In this document: positions 56,021 through 64,000 of the stretch, in pieces
How the letters are laid out: every line of letters begins with the position of its first letter
Position numbering within the stretch: position 1 is the first letter of the stretch
From: Schaalia sp. 19OD2882
Lineage (GTDB): Bacteria > Actinomycetota > Actinomycetes > Actinomycetales > Actinomycetaceae
Length of the DNA: 64,000 bases
NCBI RefSeq assembly: GCF_018986735.1
Contig: NZ_CP065521.1
Coordinates: 1,240,001-1,304,000 of the forward strand
Direction: 5' to 3'
The notes under the pieces: model-generated
The model's database searches: none
Seen by the model: the letters and a program-made list of their open reading frames with translations, nothing else
Told to the model about the DNA's origin: nothing
Position numbers and translations under genes: made by a program

Positions 56021-57535
56021 ATGAACGAGGATCTCCTGTCCCGGGCGCGCGAGGCTGCCGCCCGATCGACCGCCCCGACGGACCCGGACTGGCCCGTCTT
56101 CCACGTCGCCCCTCCCGTGGGACGCCTCAACGACCCGAACGGGCTCCTGGTCGATGGCGACACCTTCCACGTCTTCTACCAGTACACGCCCGAACATCCC
56201 CGTAAACTCGTCTACTGGGGGCACGCCACCTCCACCGACCTGGTCCACTGGAACCATCACGACCCGGCGATCCTGCCGGACTGCCACCAGGACCGAAATG
56301 GCGCGTACTCGGGCACCGCATTGGCCACCGAGGACGGCGTCGAGCTGTGGTACACGGGCAACTACAAGGATCCCGACACCGGTCAGCGGGAAGCGACCCA
56401 GTGTGTCGTCACCACCCGCGACCTCGTCCACTTCGACAAACTGAGGACGCCCGTCGTCACCGCACAACCCGAGGGCTACACGGCCCACTTCCGTGACCCC
56501 CAGGTGTGGCTCGATCCCGACTCGCCGGTGGACGCACCGTCGTGGAGGATGCTGCTGGGCGCACAGCGCGAGGACCTCACCGGGGCCGCACTGCTCTACC
56601 GATCCGAAGACCGCCGGAGCTGGCGCCTGGAGGGGGAACTCACCTTCCCTGACGCCGGGGGAGCATTCGACTCCTTCGGATACATGTGGGAGTGCCCGAA
56701 CCTGGTTCGCATGCGCGACGAGGCCACCGGGCGGACGGTGGACGTCCTCATCTTCTGTCCCCAGGGCATTGCGCCGCAGCGGGAAGGCTTCGAGAACGTC
56801 TTCCCCTGCGTGTACGTCGTCGGGCACTTGGAGGGCACTCGGTTCCTCGGCGCCGACGGGACCTACGAGGAGCTGGACCGCGGCTTCGAGTTCTATGCGC
56901 CGCAGGTCTTCGCCCACCGCGCTCACTCTTGGGGGGACGTGGACGGTGCCCCGGCGCCGCTGCTCATCGGATGGGCGGGCAATGCCGGCGAAGACGACCA
57001 GCCGTCGATGGCATCGGGAGGTTGGGTCCATGCACTGACCACCCCCCGGGAACTGCACGTGGTCGGGGGCGTCCTTCATCAGCGCCCGCATCTGCCCGGT
57101 CTTCCGCTTCAGGGTGCGGCCGTCGAAGGGCCCGAAGCCCTCGGTGGCGAGGGGGCCTCGATGCCGGTGCGCGCCCTGGAGGGGGCGAGGGCGTGGCGCG
57201 TGCGTCTGCATTGTCGCTTCGAGGGGGCCGCCGAGCTGGTCATGGGTGTGGGAGGCGACAGCGGCCTTGAGATCCGCCTGAGCGCCGATCGGCTGCAGGT
57301 GGACCGTTCGGGCACCCGCTATCCGCATGGGGGCGTCCGTACGGTCAGCCTGGATCCGGGTGAGGCCGAGTGGGTCGAGATCGTCCACGACCGCTCCATC
57401 ACCGAGGTCTTCCTGGGCAACGGTCGCCGCGTGTTCACCCTACGCTCCTTCCTGGAAGGGACTGGAAGTGGGATTGACCTGCGCTCCTTCGGCGCGGTGG
57501 GTGTCGACCGGGTGGAGGTGGCCCGACTCGACTGA
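56021..57535 (+). CDS. scrB: Sucrose-6-phosphate hydrolase, GH32
   Basis: A 504-residue GH32 enzyme that splits sucrose-6-phosphate into glucose-6-phosphate and fructose. The five-bladed propeller carries the nucleophile Asp38 in LNDPNG, the transition-state stabiliser Asp159 in HFRDPQVW and the acid/base Glu224 in YMWECPNL. A C-terminal beta-sandwich follows. There is no signal peptide, so it acts inside the cell, fitting the PTS transporter next door. ATG 56021 probably starts a leaderless transcript. An extracellular levanase or invertase is unlikely because of the missing export signal. Confidence 0.93.
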   Translation: MNEDLLSRAREAAARSTAPTDPDWPVFHVAPPVGRLNDPNGLLVDGDTFHVFYQYTPEHPRKLVYWGHATSTDLVHWNHHDPAILPDCHQDRNGAYSGTALATEDGVELWYTGNYKDPDTGQREATQCVVTTRDLVHFDKLRTPVVTAQPEGYTAHFRDPQVWLDPDSPVDAPSWRMLLGAQREDLTGAALLYRSEDRRSWRLEGELTFPDAGGAFDSFGYMWECPNLVRMRDEATGRTVDVLIFCPQGIAPQREGFENVFPCVYVVGHLEGTRFLGADGTYEELDRGFEFYAPQVFAHRAHSWGDVDGAPAPLLIGWAGNAGEDDQPSMASGGWVHALTTPRELHVVGGVLHQRPHLPGLPLQGAAVEGPEALGGEGASMPVRALEGARAWRVRLHCRFEGAAELVMGVGGDSGLEIRLSADRLQVDRSGTRYPHGGVRTVSLDPGEAEWVEIVHDRSITEVFLGNGRRVFTLRSFLEGTGSGIDLRSFGAVGVDRVEVARLD

Positions 57536-57575
57536 GCCGGGCCGGCGAAAGACGGGAGAATTTCGCGGCAAACCC

Positions 57576-57605
57576 TTGCGGCGAACAGGCGGGGGCCCGT
57601 AGCAT
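57576..57605 (+). promoter_or_regulatory. Promoter of the sucrose PTS gene
   Basis: TTGCGG (57576-57581) and TAGCAT (57600-57605) form a -35/-10 pair with an 18-bp spacer. Operator site B begins at the last base of the -10 box and runs over the transcript start. Confidence 0.6.
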
Positions 57606-57620
57606 GTCAATCGATTGCTA
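57605..57620. promoter_or_regulatory. Sucrose operator (site B)
   Basis: TGTCAATCGATTGCTA matches TGTCAATC-GATTGACA at 14 of 16 positions and covers the expected transcription start of the PTS gene, an ideal place for LacI-type repression. Confidence 0.75.
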
Positions 57621-57683
57621 CATGGCCTGCGTGACAACTTCTCGAGGACGAGGAACCGGGCGGGCACCCAGGAAGGGGCGTGG

Positions 57684-59687
57684 ATGGCAATGGATCACGC
57701 GAAGGTCGCGGCGGACGTCGTCAGAGCCGTCGGAGGGGCATCGAACATCAGCGCAGCCGCCCACTGCGCGACCAGACTCCGATTGGTCATCGCCGACTCG
57801 ACGAAGATCGACCAGGCCGCCCTGGACGCTCAGGAGGACCTCAAGGGGACCTTCGCCGCAGGCGGCATGTTCCAGATCATCGTCGGCCCCGGAGACGTCG
57901 ACATCGTCTACCGGCACATGGTCTCCGATCACGGAGTGCGTGAGGTCTCCAAGGACGAAGCCAAGGAAGAGGCGGCCCAGGGCGGAAACATCTTCTCCCG
58001 CTTCATCAAGATGATCGCCGACATCTTCGTGCCGATCCTCCCGGCGCTGGTCGCCGGCGGTCTGATGATGGCCATCAACAACGTCCTCACCGCTGAGGGC
58101 CTCTTCGGCCCGAAGGCGCTGACGGACATGTGGCCGTGGATCTCCGACTACGCCAACCTCATCAACATGATCTCCTCGGCAGCCTTCGCCGCGCTGCCCG
58201 TGTTGGTCGGCTTCTCGGCGGCCAAGCGTTTCGGAGGCAATGTCTACCTCGGCGCCGCCCTGGGCGCGGCCATGATCTCCGGTGATCTGCTCAACGCGTG
58301 GAGCACCGGTGACGCCCTGGCGGGCAAGGTCGAGGTGGAGTACTGGCACCTCTTCGGCATGGATGTCGCGAAGATCGGCTACCAGGCGCAGGTCATCCCC
58401 ACATTGGCGGTCACCTGGGTCATGTGCCTCATCGAGAAGTGGCTGCACAAGCGCCTCTCGGGCACCGTCGACTTCCTGCTCACGCCGCTCGTCACCCTGC
58501 TGGTCACCGGCTTCCTCGCGTTCATCGCCATCGGCCCCGTCACCCGTATCGTCGCTGAGGGGCTGACCTTCGGCATCAACTGGGTGTACACCACACTCGG
58601 TGTCTTCGGCGGTCTGCTCTTCGGCTTCGTCTACAGTCCGATCGTCGTCACCGGCCTGCACCAGTCCTTCCCCGCGGTCGAGATCCCCCTGCTCCCGGTC
58701 AATGGCGGCATCGGCGACTTCATCTTCCCCATCGCCTCCATGGCCAATGTCGCCCAGGGCGCCGCTGCGCTGGCGGTCTTCGCCAAGACCCGAGACGCCA
58801 AGATGAAGGGTCTGGCAGGCGCGGGCGGTGCCTCCGCCGTCTTCGGCATCACCGAGCCCGCCATCTTCGGTGTGAACCTGCGTCTGCGCTGGCCCTTCTT
58901 CATCGCCATGGGCGCGGCGGCCATCGGTTCGGCGGGTGTGGCCCTGCTCAACGTGCGCGGACAGGCTCTGGGCGCCGCAGGATTCGTCGGATTCGTCTCG
59001 ATCATCCCGCAGTCCATCCCCGCCTACATCGCACTGGAACTGCTCGTCTTCGCCCTGGCCTTCGGCGTCACCTTCTTCTACGCAATGACCCGGGGCAAGG
59101 CCGACATGCTCGCCCCCGGCGCAGCAGCACCTGCGGCAGAGCTTGCTGAGCCCGCGGCGGACTCCACCACGGCAGGTGGCGCCGCGCCCGCCGCGGTTCT
59201 TCCGGATGAGGCCGCGCAGGACTTCACCGTGACCGCACCCCTGGCGGGAACCGTCCTCCCGCTGGACCAGGTGGCCGACGAATCCTTCTCCCGTGGACTG
59301 CTCGGCCCGGGCGTGGCCATCGATCCCGAGGGCGGCCCCGTGGTCGCTCCGGTCGACGGTGAAGTCATCGTCGCCTTCGACACGGGCCACGCCTACGCCC
59401 TCAAGTCCGCCTCCGGCGCACAGATCCTCATCCACGTCGGCATGGACACCGTCAAACTCGAGGGACGCTGCTTCACCCCGCGTGTGAAGAAGGGCGACGT
59501 CGTGCGCCGCGGAGACGTCCTGGCCGAGGTCGACTGGGACGGCATCAAAGCCGCCGGCTACTCCACAGTGACCCCGGTGGTGATCTCCAACAAGAAGAAG
59601 TTCTCCGACGTCACCCCTGTGGCTGACCACTTGGTCGAGCGGGGAGACGCGCTGCTCGAACTGACCCCCAAGGATGTCACTGTCTGA
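57684..59687 (+). CDS. scrA: Sucrose-specific PTS permease EIIBCA
   Basis: A 667-residue single-chain PTS transporter. Domain order is IIB (1 to about 90, phosphorylated Cys28 in AAHCATRLRL), IIC (about 105-475, with DIFVPILPALVAGGLM, AKRFGGN, TGLHQSFPAVE and FGITEPAIFGVNLR), an Ala/Pro-rich linker, and IIA (about 520-667, His584 in ILIHVGMDTVKLEG with His569 in FDTGHAY). The IIC matches streptococcal ScrA closely, which indicates sucrose and argues against trehalose or beta-glucosides. It imports and phosphorylates sucrose using HPr. ATG 57684 has AGGAAGGGG upstream. A bidirectional-looking terminator follows. Confidence 0.92.
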   Translation: MAMDHAKVAADVVRAVGGASNISAAAHCATRLRLVIADSTKIDQAALDAQEDLKGTFAAGGMFQIIVGPGDVDIVYRHMVSDHGVREVSKDEAKEEAAQGGNIFSRFIKMIADIFVPILPALVAGGLMMAINNVLTAEGLFGPKALTDMWPWISDYANLINMISSAAFAALPVLVGFSAAKRFGGNVYLGAALGAAMISGDLLNAWSTGDALAGKVEVEYWHLFGMDVAKIGYQAQVIPTLAVTWVMCLIEKWLHKRLSGTVDFLLTPLVTLLVTGFLAFIAIGPVTRIVAEGLTFGINWVYTTLGVFGGLLFGFVYSPIVVTGLHQSFPAVEIPLLPVNGGIGDFIFPIASMANVAQGAAALAVFAKTRDAKMKGLAGAGGASAVFGITEPAIFGVNLRLRWPFFIAMGAAAIGSAGVALLNVRGQALGAAGFVGFVSIIPQSIPAYIALELLVFALAFGVTFFYAMTRGKADMLAPGAAAPAAELAEPAADSTTAGGAAPAAVLPDEAAQDFTVTAPLAGTVLPLDQVADESFSRGLLGPGVAIDPEGGPVVAPVDGEVIVAFDTGHAYALKSASGAQILIHVGMDTVKLEGRCFTPRVKKGDVVRRGDVLAEVDWDGIKAAGYSTVTPVVISNKKKFSDVTPVADHLVERGDALLELTPKDVTV

Positions 59688-59706
59688 AGCACGTCATGAG
59701 GTGGAA

Positions 59707-59738
59707 GGGGGCGGGTCCGACACGGACCCGCCCCCTTT
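59707..59738. terminator. Intrinsic terminator between scrA and the LacI-type gene
   Basis: GGGGGCGGGTCCG and CGGACCCGCCCCC form a 13-bp perfect stem with a 3-nt loop, followed by TTT on the plus strand. The opposite strand has only TT, so it works mainly for scrA. Confidence 0.8.
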
Positions 59739-59844
59739 GCATGCCTCGACCGGTGTGCGAACCGTCGGCGGTGAAAGCGCTGCCCCGCCCTCGTCACCGG
59801 ACGGCCACTCGCAGTGCCCGACCCGGGCGGCTCCAAAGGGGCGC

Positions 59845-60891
59845 TCAGGCAGTCCATCCTTCGACGATGGTCGCCGGGAACTCCACGGGACCGTAGACGG
59901 GGCGCACCTCGTTGCCCAAGGCCCCGTCCTGGCCACCGCCGGCACTGCGGCGCCGCTGGCGCCGGGCGGTTTCGATCTGGCCGAGAAGGATCCGCACGGC
60001 CTCACGCGCAATCGCCTCGATGGGCTGGCGCACAGTGGTCAACCCGGGCAGGGCGCGACGAATCGCCGAGGTCCCGTCAAAGCCGATAACCCGAAGATGT
60101 TCGGGCACCGACAATCCGCGTGTGCGCGCCCACTCCAGGACCTCCGCCGCCGCCAGGTCATCGGTGGCGAAGACGGCGTCAATGAGCTCCGCCACCGAGT
60201 CGAGCCGCTCGTCGACCATCGCCTGGCGCTGCTCGACCGGGGTGTGGAAAGGGACGGTGAGCACCACCGGGGTGATCTTCTTGGCCGACAACGCTTCCCG
60301 GTAGCCCGTCTCGCGAAGATTCTGCGGACCCGAACTGGAAGTGAGCAGGGCCGGGCGCCTGGCGCCACCGGTCAACAGACGTTCGGTGGCCTCACGCCCC
60401 GCAGCATGGTTGTCGCAGCGCACATTGGGGACAGCAGGGGACAGGGCCCTGTCAATGGTCACCAAGGGCATGCGGATGTCGTGGTACTCCTCGAGGTCCT
60501 CGTTGTGGGCCCCTGAGATGATGCCGTCAACCCTGTTGCCGACCAGTAGGTTCAAGTACTCGCGTTCACGTTCCGCCTTGCCCAGGGAATTGCAGATGAG
60601 GATCCGGTAACCGTGTTCGGCCAATGCGTTTTCCACCTCGACCGCAAGTTCCCCGAAGAAGGGAAGGGCCACGGTCGGCACGATCAACCCGATCGTCTGC
60701 GTGCGCATTCCGTGCAGGGCGCGAGCGACCTGGTTGGGCCGATAACCCAGGCTCGCGATCGCGGAGGCCACCTTGTCCTTCGTCTCCTGGGACAGGTAGC
60801 CGCGACTGTTGAGGACACGCGAGACCGTGGTCAGGGACACTCCGGCAAGGGCGGCGACATCCGCCAACGTGGGCTCGGAACGAGGGTTCAC
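59845..60891 (-). CDS. scrR: LacI-family transcriptional regulator of the sucrose genes
   Basis: A 348-residue LacI-type repressor. The N-terminal helix-turn-helix TLADVAALAGVSLTTVSRVLN and hinge helix YRPNQVARALHGMRT are followed by a periplasmic-binding-protein-like effector domain (GLIVPTVALPFFGELAVEVENAL, VDGIISGAHN, VFATDDLAAAEVLEWAR, VIGFDGT). GTG 60891 is preceded by GGAGGT. Its position beside scrA/scrB and the same operator before all three genes make it the local sucrose regulator, probably released by sucrose-6-phosphate or fructose phosphate, and likely autoregulated. Confidence 0.9.
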   Translation of the reverse strand: MNPRSEPTLADVAALAGVSLTTVSRVLNSRGYLSQETKDKVASAIASLGYRPNQVARALHGMRTQTIGLIVPTVALPFFGELAVEVENALAEHGYRILICNSLGKAEREREYLNLLVGNRVDGIISGAHNEDLEEYHDIRMPLVTIDRALSPAVPNVRCDNHAAGREATERLLTGGARRPALLTSSSGPQNLRETGYREALSAKKITPVVLTVPFHTPVEQRQAMVDERLDSVAELIDAVFATDDLAAAEVLEWARTRGLSVPEHLRVIGFDGTSAIRRALPGLTTVRQPIEAIAREAVRILLGQIETARRQRRRSAGGGQDGALGNEVRPVYGPVEFPATIVEGWTA

Positions 60892-60981
60892 CGGTGACCT
60901 CCACTGGGTCGAGGCGCGCCCGTGCATCGGGCACGGCGCTGGCGGACGCACCCGCATGCAGCGTCGCCACGCAGCGCGGTC

Positions 60982-60997
60982 TCACCATCGATTGACA
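60982..60997. promoter_or_regulatory. Sucrose operator (site C), autoregulatory
   Basis: TCACCATCGATTGACA matches the operator at 13 of 16 positions with a perfect right half. It lies 91 bp before the regulator's GTG. A CACAAT box at 61013-61018 on the minus strand would place it just after the transcript start. Confidence 0.65.
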
Positions 60998-61100
60998 TCT
61001 GTCTGACGACCATTGTGCCTGAGGCCACCGGCAGGTGCGCAACCAAATCCGTGCGCGTCCTGAACACGGACGACCTCACGGAAGCCAGGGCGCCTGCCGG

Positions 61101-62666
61101 TCACATGCGCGCGCGAGGATCCTGCGTGAGCACCTCCCGAGCCACCGGCACGTCGTTGTAGGGGTGCTTGATCCCGTCGATGTCCTGGTACCACTCTGCG
61201 CCCTTGCCGGGGATGAGGATGACGTCCCCGGCCTGGGCGGCAAGAATCGCCTTGCGCACCGCGTCGCGACGACAGGTGGTGATTTCAGTGACGTCGTGCA
61301 TGTCCGGGCGCACCCGTGCAATGCCGCGCAACAGGTAGTCGCGCACTGCCTGCGGGTCCTCGGTGCGGGGGTTCTCATCTGTCACCCACAGGATGTCGGC
61401 CTCGCGGGCCGCCATCTCACCCAGCTCCTCACGCTTGGAGGCGTCACGGTCCCCATCGGTGCCGAAAACCATGACGAACTTGCGTTGGACCAGCTCCTTG
61501 CATGCCTCGATGGTCCACCGGAAGCCCTCAGGGGTGTGGGCCATGTCGACGATCACAAGGGGCAGGTTCCCGGGCTCAGGATTCACCTTCTCCATCCGCC
61601 CGGGGATCTGCTCGGCCGCCTCGATCCCGGTGATCGCGTCCTCGACGGAGATTCCGGCACTGACCGCAGCGGCCAAGGCCACCGCCGTGTTCTGGACGTT
61701 GACCCGGCCCAGGATCGGCATTCTCACGCGGTGGGTCCGCCCCTGCGGGTCGACCAGCGTGAAGACCGTGGAGAAGGTCTGTCTGTCGGCGGTGATGTCT
61801 CGCACCTGCCAGTGGGCTGGAGTGTCCGTGAATGCGGCGACGGTGACGACGGGAACGGTGGCCTCACGGGCCAGGCGCCGGCCCCATTCATCGTCCACGC
61901 ACACCACGCCGCGCGAGCAGTGCTCGGGGGTGAAGAGCATCGCCTTGGCCCTGAAGTAGGACTCCATGTCACCGTAGTAGTCGAGGTGGTCGTGCTGCAG
62001 ATTCGTGAAGACGGCGACGTCGTAGACAATGCCGTCGACGCGGTTCAGGCTCAGTGCGTGCGAGGAGGTCTCCACGACAGCAGCGCCCTGACCGGACTGT
62101 CCCGCCAGGTCCAAGAGGCGCTGAATGACCGGCGCCTCTGCGGTGGTCTGGTCGGAGTCGAAGCGCACGGCCCCCACCCGCGACTCCACGGTTCCGCAGA
62201 TGGCCGGATCCGGATGTGCGACGCTGAGCGCAGCCCGCGTGAGGTATGAGGTCGTGGTCTTGCCGTTCGTGCCCGTGATGCCGATGGTCAGCAGGCGGGT
62301 GGCGGGGTCCCGGTGAACGGCGACCGCGACGAGGGCGGCGGCCGAACGCGGATTGTCGACGAGGACGACGGGAACACAGACCCCGGCCTCGCGAACCTGG
62401 GAGGCGCCCTCGGCGTCGGTGACGACTGCCACCGCGCCGGCGCGCACGGCGGCGGCCGCGAAACGAGCCCCGTGCTTGACCAGCCCCGGAACGGCCACGA
62501 AGATCCACCCCTGGTCGATGTCGACGGAGGAGACGCTCACCCCACTCACAGGGGTCTCCCACTGGGCCTCGTCGCCGTCGGCGAGGGCGGCTCCCGGCAC
62601 GCGGGAGAGGGCTTCACGAAGGGACATGGGCCGGACGCGGGGACGGATGTCGAGGACGGAACTCAT
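61101..62666 (-). CDS. murE: UDP-MurNAc-tripeptide synthetase MurE
   Basis: A 521-residue Mur ligase that adds the third amino acid to UDP-MurNAc-L-Ala-D-Glu. The ATP loop is GITGTNGKTTTSYLT, and ETSSHALSLNRVDG, NLQHDHLDYYGDMESYFRAK, LGRVNVQN and VDMAHTPEGF follow. The amino-acid selectivity motif is DENPRTEDP (430-438), close to the DNPR of diaminopimelate-adding enzymes and unlike the DNPA/DDP types of Lys enzymes; the first Asp of DNPR is Glu here. ATG 62666 is taken as the start. The gene is not in a dcw cluster, so it may be an orphan or second copy. Confidence 0.93.
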   Translation of the reverse strand: MSSVLDIRPRVRPMSLREALSRVPGAALADGDEAQWETPVSGVSVSSVDIDQGWIFVAVPGLVKHGARFAAAAVRAGAVAVVTDAEGASQVREAGVCVPVVLVDNPRSAAALVAVAVHRDPATRLLTIGITGTNGKTTTSYLTRAALSVAHPDPAICGTVESRVGAVRFDSDQTTAEAPVIQRLLDLAGQSGQGAAVVETSSHALSLNRVDGIVYDVAVFTNLQHDHLDYYGDMESYFRAKAMLFTPEHCSRGVVCVDDEWGRRLAREATVPVVTVAAFTDTPAHWQVRDITADRQTFSTVFTLVDPQGRTHRVRMPILGRVNVQNTAVALAAAVSAGISVEDAITGIEAAEQIPGRMEKVNPEPGNLPLVIVDMAHTPEGFRWTIEACKELVQRKFVMVFGTDGDRDASKREELGEMAAREADILWVTDENPRTEDPQAVRDYLLRGIARVRPDMHDVTEITTCRRDAVRKAILAAQAGDVILIPGKGAEWYQDIDGIKHPYNDVPVAREVLTQDPRARM

Positions 62667-62732
62667 GGGGGCAACTCTAGACCGGTCTGCCATGGTGCCG
62701 GGTGTCCCCATGGTCGGGGTGCGCTCCCGAAC

Positions 62733-62738
62733 TACCAT
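62733..62738 (+). promoter_or_regulatory. -10 box of the M1 aminopeptidase gene, leaderless
   Basis: TACCAT ends 7 nt before ATG 62746, in the 79-bp region divergent from murE. Confidence 0.5.
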
Positions 62739-62745
62739 TGCGCCC

Positions 62746-64000
62746 ATGACCTCACTCTCGCGCGAAAGCGCCCGTGACCGCAGGGCGCATGTGGACCTGC
62801 GCCATGTGGACGTCGACCTGGACCTGTCCGAGGGCGCCGACGTCGAGATCGCCACCTTCCCGGTGACCTCGAGCCTGACCCTGGTCACCGATCGGCCCGG
62901 GCTCACGGTCGACGTCGACGGGGAGGTTCTCGAGGTCCTGGTGGATGGACGGGCGGCCGAGTGGGTCCATGAGGGGCAGACCCTCCACGTGCGGGCGGTG
63001 CCCACCTCGGTCGAGACCGAGGTGGTCGTGCGAGCCCGGTGTCGCTACTCGCGAACGGGGGAGGGGTTGCATCGCTACGTCGACCCGGAGGACTCACGCG
63101 TGTACCTGTACACGCAATTCGAACCTGCGGACGCCCACCGCGCGTGGCCGTGCCTGGACCAGCCCGACGTCAAACCGACATGGACTTTCCACGTCCTGGC
63201 CCCCGCTGGGTGGGAGGTCCTGTCCAACGGGGCGACGACCCACTGCGAGCAGGTCGCACCCGACCTGCGTCGCCACCATTTCGGGACGACCCCGCCTCTG
63301 TCGAGCTACATCACCGCCGTCGTGGCCGGACACTACGCGGTGGTCGATGCGGGATCGTGGAGTGGGGGAGCCACCGGGGACGAGGCCGACGGCGGCCACC
63401 TCGAGATCCCGCTGCGTCTGGCGTGCCGACAGGCTCTGGCCCCGTACATGGATGTCGAGGACATCATCGAGGTGACCAGGGCGGGCCTGGACTTCTTCCA
63501 CACCCGCTACGGCATCACCTACCCGTGGGGCGGCTACGACCAGGTCTTCGTGCCCGAGTACAACCTCGGCGCCATGGAGAACCCCGGGTGCGTGACCTTC
63601 ACCGAACACCACCTCGGCCGCGACCCCCTGTCCCACGCCCAACGCCAGGCGCGCGCCAACACGATCCTCCACGAGATGAGCCACATGTGGTTCGGCGACC
63701 TGGCCGCCCCCGCCTGGTGGGACGACCTGTGGCTCAAGGAATCCTTCGCCGACCACCAAGGGACCCTTGCGGCGGCCACAGGCACCCGCTACACGGGGGA
63801 GTGGGCGGCTTTTGCCCTGGCACGAAAGGGATGGGCCTACGAGCAGGACCTGCGCTCGACCACCCATCCGATCGTCGCGGACATCCCCGACGTGGAGGCC
63901 GCCACGACGAACTTCGACGGCATCACCTACGCCAAGGGGGCCTCCGTTCTCAAACAGCTGGTCGCCTGGGTGGGCGAGGACGTGTTCTTCTCGGCCGTGC
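62746..64000 (+). CDS. pepN: M1 family aminopeptidase (PepN-like), truncated by the window end
   Basis: The first 418 codons of an M1 zinc aminopeptidase, roughly half of the usual 850 residues; the frame is open to the last base. The N-terminal saddle domain is followed by the exopeptidase motif LGAMENPGC, zinc ligands His309 and His313 in HEMSH, and Glu332, 19 residues after the second His as expected. The usual NEGFA reads KESFA, with Lys in place of Asn. Enzymes of this family remove N-terminal residues from peptides in the cytosol. ATG 62746 is 7 nt after a -10 box. Confidence 0.93.
   Translation, partial: MTSLSRESARDRRAHVDLRHVDVDLDLSEGADVEIATFPVTSSLTLVTDRPGLTVDVDGEVLEVLVDGRAAEWVHEGQTLHVRAVPTSVETEVVVRARCRYSRTGEGLHRYVDPEDSRVYLYTQFEPADAHRAWPCLDQPDVKPTWTFHVLAPAGWEVLSNGATTHCEQVAPDLRRHHFGTTPPLSSYITAVVAGHYAVVDAGSWSGGATGDEADGGHLEIPLRLACRQALAPYMDVEDIIEVTRAGLDFFHTRYGITYPWGGYDQVFVPEYNLGAMENPGCVTFTEHHLGRDPLSHAQRQARANTILHEMSHMWFGDLAAPAWWDDLWLKESFADHQGTLAAATGTRYTGEWAAFALARKGWAYEQDLRSTTHPIVADIPDVEAATTNFDGITYAKGASVLKQLVAWVGEDVFFSAV

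Noticed and set aside
61027..61101. Inverted repeat ACCGGCAGG ... CCTGCCGGT near the murE stop, considered as a terminator
   Set aside because: The arms are about 57 bp apart and no T-run follows on either strand.

Overview
The window is GC-rich, densely coded DNA from an actinobacterium. GTG starts are frequent, there are many 4-bp ATGA/GTGA gene overlaps, and the gene order uvrC-rapZ-yvcK-whiA-gap-pgk-tpiA-secG followed by pgl-opcA-zwf-tkt and xerD-parA-scpA-scpB-rluB-tyrA-cmk is typical of Actinobacteria. The sucrose PTS, the GH13/GH2/GH32 sugar hydrolases and the overall content suggest a host-associated, fermentative member of the Actinomycetaceae (Actinomyces/Schaalia-like). That family-level placement is inference; no rRNA gene or other taxonomic marker was used.

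Region by region. 1-4122: the tail of a sugar-catabolic operon with an ABC sugar permease (partial), an M81/MlrC-like metallohydrolase, a ROK sugar kinase, and a single reading frame joining a CutC TIM barrel to dephospho-CoA kinase (CoaE). 4132-7418 (minus): a small membrane protein coupled to a GH13 oligo-1,6-glucosidase-like enzyme, then a DUF559 nuclease-fold protein. 7708-20730: uvrB, a phosphatidylcholine-synthase-like enzyme, an unknown membrane protein, a yybP-ykoY (manganese) riboswitch before a TerC protein, a P-type cation ATPase, two YciI paralogues around an alpha/beta hydrolase, uvrA and an SDR. 20732-26101 (minus): two tandem acyl-CoA synthetases and glnA. 26259-36261: uvrC, purT, rapZ, yvcK, whiA, the triose glycolytic genes and secG. 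36427-41960 (minus): the oxidative pentose phosphate genes pgl-opcA-zwf, then tkt. 42055-48057: xerD and the ParA/condensin/RluB/TyrA/Cmk operon. 48145-53572: material not usually found between cmk and der (aminotransferase, GH2 enzyme, tRNA-Pro, M50-like protease, ApbE). 53590-55949: der and a PaiB-like flavoprotein. 56021-60891: a three-gene sucrose regulon (GH32 hydrolase, EIIBCA permease, LacI regulator) tied together by one 16-bp operator found at all three promoters. 61101-64000: murE and a truncated M1 aminopeptidase.

Regulatory features read from the sequence are a Mn riboswitch, matching SOS-box-like palindromes before uvrA and uvrB, three copies of a sucrose operator, five intrinsic terminators, and a recurring arrangement in which a TANNNT-like -10 box ends 6-7 nt before the start codon. 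The last points to widespread leaderless transcription. The most unusual gene is the CutC-CoaE fusion at the end of the sugar operon. No CRISPR array, prophage or insertion sequence was seen.
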